DNA of 12,097 bases, from contig CANUCD010000023.1 in assembly GCA_947856335.1 (NCBI GenBank), positions 1-12,097 of the forward strand, read 5' to 3'. Below, piece after piece: positions 7,103 to 12,097 of this stretch (positions are counted from its first letter, which is position 1; each line of letters starts with the position of its first letter). The notes under the pieces were generated by a model that saw only the letters and a program-made list of their open reading frames with translations, did no database searches and was not told the DNA's origin. Position numbers and translations under genes: made by a program. The stretch is from an uncultured Bacilli bacterium (lineage in GTDB: Bacteria > Bacillota_I > Bacilli_A > RF39 > UBA660).

Positions 7103-7620
7103 CTAATCACCCCACTACACCATGGATAACTGCTTGCATCTATACTGCATTCATTTGGCTCATAAATTCTACCTGTTTCCCCATAAATGCTAAATTCAAA
7201 AAAACGATTGATAACTGGTAGATCTAGTTGATAAAATACTTTTACTTGGTAATATAGGGCATTGGGTAATTCTGAGTTAGTATTTGCTCTTACGGCTTTC
7301 ACACAAAATGCAGAATTGTCATAATCAATTTGTCCTTCTCTATCAAAACCAACCCAGCCACTTTCACATTCTCCTGTACTTCTATAGCTTGCTTCTCTAA
7401 AATAGTCAGTTATTTGCTCAGCAAAATTATAACAAATATCACTATTACTAGGAGTTCTTGAAGTACAAACACCCCCTTGATTTTTAATTATGTTTATAAT
7501 TTCATTTTTAACATTAAATGCCTTAGAATAGTTAATTGATAAACTAATATAACCAGCAAATAGTAGAACAAAAATGATTACAATATTAAATAATGAAACG
7601 CCACCTACTGCTTCTTTCAT
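7099..7620 (-). CDS. TadE-like pseudopilin with six cysteines
   Basis: A 173-residue protein: leader-like MKEAVG, a hydrophobic helix at about residues 9-29, then INYSKAFNVKNEIINII, a variable cysteine-containing middle, and a C-terminal segment YYQVKVFYQLDLPVI followed by a FEFSIYGETG strand. It is a clear paralogue of the protein at 6614-7102 but longer, with an extra C-terminal tail that carries two of the six cysteines (52, 63, 85, 106, 158, 168), all on the predicted outer face. TadE-like pseudopilins of Tad systems share this single N-terminal helix and beta-rich tail. It lies third in the operon, with a GAGGTGG ribosome binding site, 17 bp after the second small pilin-like gene and overlapping the next gene by ATGA. 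Function in a Tad/Flp-like assembly is inferred from architecture and neighbours. Confidence 0.78.
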   Translation of the reverse strand: MKEAVGGVSLFNIVIIFVLLFAGYISLSINYSKAFNVKNEIINIIKNQGGVCTSRTPSNSDICYNFAEQITDYFREASYRSTGECESGWVGFDREGQIDYDNSAFCVKAVRANTNSELPNALYYQVKVFYQLDLPVINRFFEFSIYGETGRIYEPNECSIDASSYPWCSGVIR

Positions 7621-7637
7621 TTATTCTACCACCTCAA

Positions 7638-7880
7638 TTAACCTTTCCAAGCGCATGTAATATCATGCACAGCACCATTATTGTCCCTATAAGTACATAA
7701 GACTTCACCATCATGAGGAGTTGCTCCTTTCTTGGGACATATTGCTTCATCACATCTAGTGTCTTTGGCAAAATTATTACGAATGCTTGGCCATAAAATT
7801 GTAAAGAAAAAAAAGGACAACAAAGCCACTATGATTACAACAATAACTGTTAAATTAAGTTCCCCTGTTGCCTCTTTCAT
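7638..7880 (-). CDS. Small cysteine-rich pilin-like protein 2
   Basis: An 80-residue protein made of MKEATGELN, a hydrophobic helix at about residues 9-29, the conserved WPSI (30-33), and a short outer domain with four cysteines (43, 48, 62, 76). It is paralogous to the next protein upstream: identical first nine residues, TV at 11-12, WPSI at 30-33 and Cys43. The last part CTYRDNNGAVHDITC matches the pattern C-[ST]-Y-x-D-x-x-G-x-x-H-[DN]-x-x-C of the neighbour, with one residue less. Size and layout resemble Flp-type pilins, but there is no canonical prepilin site with Glu at +5. A GGAGGG ribosome binding site precedes ATG 7880. It is second in the pilus-like operon. Whether it is a major pilin, minor pilin or other secreted structural subunit cannot be told from sequence. 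Confidence 0.8.
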   Translation of the reverse strand: MKEATGELNLTVIVVIIVALLSFFFFTILWPSIRNNFAKDTRCDEAICPKKGATPHDGEVLCTYRDNNGAVHDITCAWKG

Positions 7881-7903
7881 TTATTTTCCCTCCAATTTAT
7901 TTA

Positions 7904-8167
7904 TTATTCAGCTCCGGTTGTTTCATCTTTTAATAAGTCTTCATAATAACCTGAGCAGTCTAAGTCGTTATGCTCTTCTCCGTCTTCATCTGTATAAGAA
8001 CAGTTTTGGTAGTTTTCATCACATCCTTGAGCACTTGAACAATAAGTACTTGCTGTAATTGACCTTTGAATACTTGGCCATACAAATGCATAGAAGAATG
8101 CTCCTACAGCGGCGATTGCAACTACAGTTACAACAGTCATATTTAATTCTCCAGTCGCTTCTTTCAT
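7904..8167 (-). CDS. Small cysteine-rich pilin-like protein 1
   Basis: An 87-residue protein and the first gene of the pilus-like operon. It starts MKEATGELNM, has a hydrophobic helix at about residues 9-30 rich in Val and Ala, the WPSI turn (30-33), and an acidic outer domain with cysteines 43, 49, 56 and 71, that is C-x5-C-x6-C-x14-C. Two disulfides are likely. The same four-cysteine spacing is found in the tail of the membrane protein at 2730-3185, and a near relative in the next gene. The plan (short leader, one helix, small globular tail) fits Flp-type pilins or similar single-helix subunits, but the leader ends G-E rather than having Glu five residues after the Gly. ATG 8167 has a perfect AAGGAGG ribosome binding site, the strongest in the operon, and a good promoter, which suggests high expression. 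Confidence 0.82.
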   Translation of the reverse strand: MKEATGELNMTVVTVVAIAAVGAFFYAFVWPSIQRSITASTYCSSAQGCDENYQNCSYTDEDGEEHNDLDCSGYYEDLLKDETTGAE

Positions 8168-8202
8168 TTATAATTCCTCCTTTTACTTTTTTCCTATTAT
8201 TT

Positions 8203-8231
8203 ATTATAACTAATTTTTTACAAAATATCAA
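8203..8231 (-). promoter_or_regulatory. Promoter of the pilus-like operon
   Basis: Minus-strand -35 TTGATA (8231-8226), a spacer of exactly 17 bases, and a consensus -10 TATAAT (8208-8203). The predicted start is near 8196, 29 bases before the first ATG. Unlike the other promoters here it lacks a TGn extension. Two TTGACAA copies further upstream (8265-8259 and 8287-8281 on the minus strand) might be alternative -35 elements or an operator; the -10 paired with the nearer copy (TGATAT, 17-base spacer) is poor. Confidence 0.65.
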
Positions 8232-8280
8232 CAGCGATATCAATTATTATTGTATATTTTGTCAAATTCATCTTATACTC

Positions 8281-8309
8281 TTGTCAATTCTTTGGGTTTT
8301 TGATATATT
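8281..8309 (+). promoter_or_regulatory. Promoter of the CPBP protease - phosphoesterase pair
   Basis: Plus-strand -35 TTGTCA (8281-8286), 17 bases, -10 TATATT (8304-8309) preceded by TGA, an extended -10. It is divergent from the pilus-like operon promoter about 50 bases away, so the two could share a regulator. Confidence 0.6.
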
Positions 8310-8331
8310 TATTTAAGAAAATGGTGATTAA

Positions 8332-9021
8332 ATGAATTCAGTACAAATTAAGATATTAGAATTTTTAAAAGGACTTGGAACTATTTTGCTTTATTATGTG
8401 ATTAGTTTAGGTGCTGGTTTATGCTTGCAAGATTTAAATTTTCATGAGAATCTGGTTATTGCTACTTTATCACAGATTTTATATTATCTTATATTACTAC
8501 TTATTTTGGGCATACTTTATCGAAAAAGATTATATAAAGATATTAAAGAGTTTAAAAAAGAGTATGTTGGTATAGCATTTAAAAATTGGCTTATTGGTGT
8601 TGGGGTTATGCTTATACTAAATATTATTATTTCTTATTTTACTACTGAAGTAGCTTCTAATGAAGCTGCAAATAGAGTACTTCTTAATAGTTATCCTATA
8701 AGTAGTATTATTTCTATGGTTTTTCTTGGTCCTCTAATTGAAGAAATAACTTTTAGAGCAAGTTTTAAAAAGGCTTTTTCTAAATGGTATACTTTTGCAA
8801 TAGTTACTTCTTTAATTTTTGGTATGGCTCATATTCAAAATTTCTTTACTAACTATCAATTAACAGAACTTTTATATTTACTTCCTTATAGTGCACTTGG
8901 TTTTTTCTTTGCTAAAGCTTTTTATGAAACAGATAATATATATACATCTTTTCTAGCTCATATGTTTCATAATGGAATGTGTGTTATTATATTACTTATT
9001 CTAGCACTTCTAGGAGCATAG
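8332..9021 (+). CDS. CPBP family intramembrane metalloprotease
   Basis: A 229-residue polytopic membrane protein of the CPBP (CAAX protease and bacteriocin-processing, Abi/Rce1-like) family. The diagnostic motifs are all present: the EExxxR motif at 137-142 (GPLIEEITFRASF), the FxxxH motif ending in His167 (FGMAHIQN), and HxxxN at 210-214 (AHMFHN). About six to seven membrane helices are visible. These enzymes cleave substrates inside the membrane; in bacteria they are tied to prenyl-protein-like cleavage, bacteriocin immunity or peptide processing, and the substrate here is unknown. ATG 8332 has only a weak GGTGA ribosome binding site; an ATG at 8321 is blocked by a stop after four codons. 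The next gene starts 3 bp after its stop, so the two form an operon. Confidence 0.9.
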   Translation: MNSVQIKILEFLKGLGTILLYYVISLGAGLCLQDLNFHENLVIATLSQILYYLILLLILGILYRKRLYKDIKEFKKEYVGIAFKNWLIGVGVMLILNIIISYFTTEVASNEAANRVLLNSYPISSIISMVFLGPLIEEITFRASFKKAFSKWYTFAIVTSLIFGMAHIQNFFTNYQLTELLYLLPYSALGFFFAKAFYETDNIYTSFLAHMFHNGMCVIILLILALLGA

Positions 9022-9024
9022 ATT

Positions 9025-9846
9025 ATGGATAAAAAGATTGTTGTAAAACCTCGTAGAGGGATAAAAATTATTTGTTTTATTATTATCTTTTTAGTAATTG
9101 TTTTTGTTTACGGAATGTATATTCATCCTAAAGGATTTGTTACAAAGGAAATTGCTATAAAAGATGAAAGTTTAAGTGCTTCTTATAATGGGTTTAAAAT
9201 AGTACAGTTTTCTGATATTCATTATGGTAGAAGTACTAATGAAGAAACGTTAAAAAAGTTAGTAGATGAAATAAATTTGATTAGACCTGATGTTTTAGTT
9301 TTTACTGGTGATTTATTTGATGATAAAAAGTTAAGTGATAAAGAATTAAAACTTATTAAAAAATATTTTTCTTTGATGGAAGCTCGGTTATTTAAGTTTG
9401 CTGTTATTGGGGATTATGATAAAAAATACTTAGATGAATATAAAAGTTTATTAGAAGAAAGTAATTTCATTTTATTAGATAATGAGGCAAAATTAGTATA
9501 TGATAATAGTAGTGAGGCTATCTTATTTGTTGGACTTACTAATACAACTAATATAGACTCTTTATATAAAGATTACTTTACTATTACGCTTGTACATAAG
9601 CCTGATAGCATTTTAGATATTAAAGATAGTAATATTGTTTTAGCAGGACACTCTTTAGGAGGACAAATAAGAATTCCTTTTATAGGAGGAATTATTAAAA
9701 GAGATGGGGCTAAGACATATATTGATACTTATTATGATGTCTCAGGAAAAAAGCTTTATATTTCAAATGGTGTTGGTACACAAGACATAAAAATGCGTTT
9801 ATTTAATAAACCATCAATTACTTTATATCGTTTATATCAAAATTAA
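9025..9846 (+). CDS. Membrane-anchored metallophosphoesterase, YkuE-like, with altered active-site motifs
   Basis: A 273-residue calcineurin-like phosphoesterase with an N-terminal membrane anchor (about residues 14-32) that puts the catalytic domain outside. Motifs: DIH (64-66, QFSDIHYG), GDLFD (95-99), His191 (LVHKPD), and the typical ending NGVGTQDIKMRLFNKPSITLY. Two canonical motifs are changed: GNHD is GDYD (129-132), and GHTHGGQ is GHSLGGQ (208-214), losing one metal-ligand His. Known relatives (YkuE-like) act at the outer membrane face, some on lipid A-like or UDP-linked substrates; the substrate here cannot be read from sequence. An AGGAG site eight bases upstream, inside the end of the previous gene, sets ATG 9025. 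It is the second gene of the protease operon and ends in a shared convergent terminator. The family is sure, activity less so. Confidence 0.88.
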   Translation: MDKKIVVKPRRGIKIICFIIIFLVIVFVYGMYIHPKGFVTKEIAIKDESLSASYNGFKIVQFSDIHYGRSTNEETLKKLVDEINLIRPDVLVFTGDLFDDKKLSDKELKLIKKYFSLMEARLFKFAVIGDYDKKYLDEYKSLLEESNFILLDNEAKLVYDNSSEAILFVGLTNTTNIDSLYKDYFTITLVHKPDSILDIKDSNIVLAGHSLGGQIRIPFIGGIIKRDGAKTYIDTYYDVSGKKLYISNGVGTQDIKMRLFNKPSITLYRLYQN

Positions 9847-9871
9847 AAGAGGATGTTTATTCCTCTTTTAA
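9843..9871. terminator. Bidirectional terminator between convergent genes
   Basis: An 11-bp perfect stem TTAAAAGAGGA (9843-9853) / TCCTCTTTTAA (9861-9871) with a seven-base loop. It includes the last two bases of the plus-strand TAA stop and encodes the last codons (LKEE) of the minus-strand gene, whose stop lies in the loop. A/T runs flank it on both sides, so it can serve both transcripts. Confidence 0.82.
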
Positions 9872-11281
9872 TATTTCATTTATTTTGTTAGTAGCGTTAA
9901 TAACTGTTTCATTATCTGGTATCATAACATATAGTTTAGTACCACCATATGAATAAGTATAATCTAGTGCATCACTACCATTTAAACTTATATTTTCTAT
10001 TTGCCATTTAGGAGTTTTATCTATTTGCATTTTAATAAATTCAGTAATAGATTCATTATCAATATTAGTTATGAATGAATCGCTTAAAGCATTTAATAAG
10101 CTTGTATATTTAGTAATAATACTTGGGCTAATGGCTTTATTTATTAAAGCTTCAATCATAGCAGCTTGATTTTCTACCCTTACTCTATCTCCCTCACTAA
10201 ATGATTTTCTTTCTCTTACAAAGGAAAGTGCTTTTTTGCCATCAACAAAGTTATATCCAGCATTATAGTAATATCCATCTTTACTTGTAAAACTGTACTT
10301 AGAATATACATTTACTCCACCTAAAGCATCAACTATATCAATAACTGATGTAAAGTTTACTTTAACATAATAATTTATTTTAATACTTAGTAGTTGCTCT
10401 AGGGTAGCAACACTTTCTTCTATTCCATATATTCCTGCATGAGTTAGTTTATCTTTGGCATTTTTGCTTGCGAGTGTTACATAATAATCTCTCGGAATTG
10501 ATGTTATAAGTATTTTATGAGTTTTAGGATTTATTGTAATAATCATATTAACATCACTTCTAGAAACACTGCTTACTGAACCATATGTATCTATACCAGA
10601 TATGTATATATTAAACGAATCTTTAGTTATATCTACATTATGAGCAATATCTTCTATTTCAACATCTAGGGAAAAATCATATATGACTCTATATTGATTT
10701 ATAAAATCAGAATCACTTTCGTTAATCATGCTTAATAGTGAGTTTTCAATTAACATTCCTGCAAATTTTTTATTTAAAAAATCATCTTTTAAAATAGTTA
10801 TATTATCTGTTGTTGTAAATTGAACATCTATATTTTTTTCGATTTTTTCTTTAGCTTCTTTTAAGCCATCAGTTGTAAATGATAAACTGCCGATTACTTC
10901 ATTTTCTAAATCACTTAATTGTTCATATTCACTATTTTCTAATACAAGCAAACTATAATTTTCTGTTTTATAATTAGTAAAGCCTAATTTCTTTAAAAAA
11001 CCTATGGTATTTAGTTCATAGATGATAATTAGAACTAGTAAAATTATATATACTATTGATATAATTGTTCCTATGGCTCGTTTTTTAGCTCCCCTTTTAG
11101 TTAGAATTAAACTTGTAAATATAATATCAAATAATACTAATAATACACTAAGAACTAAAAAATATTCTCCTGGTAAAATATCTATAAACTTAAATAAACC
11201 TAAGGTTAATAATGTAATTATTGCCATAGCAATTGCTAAAAATTTAAAAAATGGAATTGTTTTTTCTTTTCTTTTTGTCAT
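9857..11281 (-). CDS. LytR-CpsA-Psr (LCP) family protein, CpsA type
   Basis: A 474-residue protein with three N-terminal membrane helices (about 12-32, 40-60, 69-90), an accessory outer domain (about 105-210), and an LCP domain from about 222 to 390. LCP hallmarks: NIYISGIDTYG (Asp231), SRSDVNM (Arg241, Asp243), ITSIPRDYYV (Arg264, Asp265), KLTHAGIYG, and FVRER followed by GDRVRVENQ (Arg356, Arg358, Arg366, Arg368, Gln372). LCP enzymes transfer undecaprenyl-phosphate-linked glycopolymers (teichoic acids, capsules) to peptidoglycan on the outer face. Three helices plus an accessory domain is the arrangement of streptococcal CpsA rather than of single-helix LytR/TagT. A perfect AGGAGG site precedes ATG 11281, with an extended -10 promoter upstream. 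It follows a PAP2 gene on the same strand by 54 bp. This implies a walled cell carrying a wall glycopolymer. Confidence 0.93.
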   Translation of the reverse strand: MTKRKEKTIPFFKFLAIAMAIITLLTLGLFKFIDILPGEYFLVLSVLLVLFDIIFTSLILTKRGAKKRAIGTIISIVYIILLVLIIIYELNTIGFLKKLGFTNYKTENYSLLVLENSEYEQLSDLENEVIGSLSFTTDGLKEAKEKIEKNIDVQFTTTDNITILKDDFLNKKFAGMLIENSLLSMINESDSDFINQYRVIYDFSLDVEIEDIAHNVDITKDSFNIYISGIDTYGSVSSVSRSDVNMIITINPKTHKILITSIPRDYYVTLASKNAKDKLTHAGIYGIEESVATLEQLLSIKINYYVKVNFTSVIDIVDALGGVNVYSKYSFTSKDGYYYNAGYNFVDGKKALSFVRERKSFSEGDRVRVENQAAMIEALINKAISPSIITKYTSLLNALSDSFITNIDNESITEFIKMQIDKTPKWQIENISLNGSDALDYTYSYGGTKLYVMIPDNETVINATNKINEILKEE

Positions 11282-11304
11282 AATTCCTCCTTTTTTGTAT
11301 TACC

Positions 11305-11313
11305 ATTATATCA
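11305..11313 (-). promoter_or_regulatory. Extended -10 promoter of the LCP gene
   Basis: Minus-strand TGATATAAT, a consensus -10 (11310-11305) with TGn extension. The -35 region at the right distance (TATGTA) is poor. The predicted start lies about 15 bases before the AAGGAGG site. No terminator hairpin is visible after the upstream PAP2 gene, so read-through is also possible. Confidence 0.55.
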
Positions 11314-11335
11314 CATTCATTCTTATTTACATAAA

Positions 11336-11932
11336 TTATAATAAATTTAAAATAAAATAAGTAAAGTAAATGTATAGTAATAAGTAGGTTGTTCCTAATA
11401 AGAGTGATGATATAACATCGCTTAAATAGTGCACTCCTAGATATATTCTAGAGTATCCTACTAAAAGAATTATGATTGTTAAAAATACTAATATTATTAC
11501 TTTTAGGGAAATTATAAGATTGCTAATAATTAGAAGAAAGATAATAAAACCATAAAATGTTGTAGATGTAAAAGTATGTCCTGATGGATAAGAATAACCT
11601 TTTTCAAATACTAACCTGTTAATATTGGGTCTTTGTCTTTTAAAAATATTTTTAGTTAATCCTATTAGTAGCCAAGTTATTATCATATTTATAATGATAA
11701 GAATAGGAATTGTTTTATCTTTTATAATAATAAACATTAAAAGACATAAAAAAGCTATGTATTTACCATTTGCTAGAGTTGTTATTATCTTATACATATT
11801 TGTTTTTAAATTGGTTATTTTAATATGGTTATAAAATTTATTATCTATAACTGTTAGTTTTTTCTTTAACATAAGATTAGACCATATTAAAAATAATATA
11901 AATAAAATACTTGAAATCAATATCATAATCAT
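11336..11932 (-). CDS. PAP2 superfamily phosphatase (lipid phosphate phosphatase type)
   Basis: A small six-helix membrane protein (196-199 residues depending on start) with the three phosphatase motifs of the PAP2/PgpB superfamily: K-x6-RP (KNIFKRQRP), PSGH (SYPSGHTF, with the catalytic His), and SR-x5-H-x3-D (SRIYLGVHYLSD). Such enzymes dephosphorylate phosphatidate, phosphatidylglycerophosphate or undecaprenyl pyrophosphate. Next to an LCP gene, which releases lipid-linked phosphate carriers, a lipid-carrier recycling role is attractive but only inferred. The start is uncertain: GTG 11935, ATG 11932 and ATG 11926 are in frame. ATG 11932 is listed; ATG 11926 has the better spaced AAAGTG element (six bases). 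A -10-like TATAAT at 11947-11942 would start transcripts at about 11935, almost leaderless. Confidence 0.92.
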   Translation of the reverse strand: MIMILISSILFILFLIWSNLMLKKKLTVIDNKFYNHIKITNLKTNMYKIITTLANGKYIAFLCLLMFIIIKDKTIPILIIINMIITWLLIGLTKNIFKRQRPNINRLVFEKGYSYPSGHTFTSTTFYGFIIFLLIISNLIISLKVIILVFLTIIILLVGYSRIYLGVHYLSDVISSLLLGTTYLLLYIYFTYFILNLL

Positions 11933-11989
11933 CACTTTATTATTATATACTAAAACTTAGTATTTTTGCTAGTACTATTACTGTTTTTA

Positions 11990-11998
11990 TGTTATAAT
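11990..11998 (+). promoter_or_regulatory. Extended -10 promoter of tRNA-Leu
   Basis: Plus-strand TGTTATAAT: TGn plus a consensus TATAAT (11993-11998), with the predicted start about five bases before the mature tRNA. The -35 at 17 bases (TAGTAC) is weak. Confidence 0.6.
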
Positions 11999-12010
11999 TA
12001 GCTTGTAATT

Positions 12011-12097
12011 GCCTATGTGGCGGAATTGGTAGACGCGCTGGACTCAAAATCCAGTGGTAGCAATATCGTGTGGGTTCGAGTCCCACTATAGGCACCA
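12011..12097 (+). tRNA. tRNA-Leu (anticodon CAA)
   Basis: An 87-base class II tRNA that ends exactly at the window edge. Acceptor stem GCCTATG (12011-12017) pairs with TATAGGC with one G-U pair at its base, then discriminator A and an encoded CCA. The anticodon stem CTGGA/TCCAG (12038-12042, 12050-12054) closes the loop CTCAAAA, so the anticodon is CAA at 12045-12047, reading UUG. The D-arm has GGTAGACGC, a long variable arm follows (about 12055-12070), and the T-arm is GTGGG TTCGAGT CCCAC. The long variable arm and discriminator A fit leucine. It is transcribed divergently from the PAP2 gene. Confidence 0.97.

Noticed and set aside
6614..8167. ComG/type IVa competence pilins
   Set aside because: The canonical G-F-T-L-x-E prepilin site is absent, and the accompanying gene is a CpaE/TadZ-like protein rather than a ComGA ATPase or ComGB.
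7732..8316. Overlapping open frames on both strands across the pilin-like genes and the divergent spacer
   Set aside because: They lack ribosome binding sites, run across promoters, and conflict with the paralogous pilin-like genes, which have strong start signals.
11022..11834. Plus-strand open frames opposite the LCP and PAP2 genes
   Set aside because: Hydrophobic shadows of antisense membrane-helix coding sequence; no start signals.
1..12097. Mycoplasma-type code with TGA as tryptophan
   Set aside because: Tryptophan is encoded by TGG and no gene has an in-frame TGA; the TGA at 7101-7099 works as a stop within an ATGA overlap.
1..12097. CRISPR array, insertion sequence, phage or attachment site
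   Set aside because: I found no regularly spaced repeats, transposase, integrase or terminal inverted repeats; the tRNA-Leu at the edge shows no duplicated 3' end within the window.

Overview
The window is AT-rich bacterial DNA with strong AGGAGG-type ribosome binding sites, a T-box leader for phenylalanine and the standard genetic code (TGG tryptophan codons, no in-frame TGA inside the genes). Cell-envelope genes of Gram-positive type (LytR-CpsA-Psr family, PAP2) are present. Together these suggest a low-GC Firmicute, probably an uncultured, small-genome Bacilli lineage close to the Mollicutes/RF39 group. The lineage is an inference from style and gene content, not from a marker search.

Left part (1-4465, minus strand): the start of an unrecognised gene with its own strong promoter (1-319), then the phenylalanyl-tRNA synthetase operon read right to left as promoter, T-box riboswitch, pheS, a 151-residue cysteine-rich membrane protein, pheT. 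The membrane protein sits between the two synthetase subunit genes, with 7 and 18 bp gaps.

Middle part (4466-8231, minus strand): a spacer that carries what looks like a decayed reading frame, an orphan exported protein of 221 residues with its own promoter and terminator, and then a compact five-gene operon (8167 down to 5605). This operon encodes two tiny paralogous cysteine-rich pilin-like proteins, two paralogous TadE-like pseudopilins and a CpaE/TadZ-like protein whose P-loop is degenerate. No motor ATPase, platform protein, secretin or prepilin peptidase is present, so this would be the structural and positioning part of a Tad/Flp-like surface system. The four-cysteine spacing of the first pilin-like protein (C-x5-C-x6-C-x14-C) occurs exactly in the outside tail of the membrane protein between pheS and pheT, which links two otherwise unrelated loci. 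This is the most interesting signal in the window.

Right part (8281-12097): a plus-strand pair (CPBP-type intramembrane protease and a membrane-anchored metallophosphoesterase with altered metal-site motifs) runs divergently from the pilus-like operon. It ends at a convergent terminator shared with a minus-strand LytR-CpsA-Psr enzyme of CpsA type, preceded by a PAP2 phosphatase; both are likely cell-envelope polymer or lipid-carrier enzymes. A complete tRNA-Leu(CAA) closes the window exactly at its last base.

Six of the seven promoters proposed carry a TGn extended -10; the pilus-like operon promoter is the exception.
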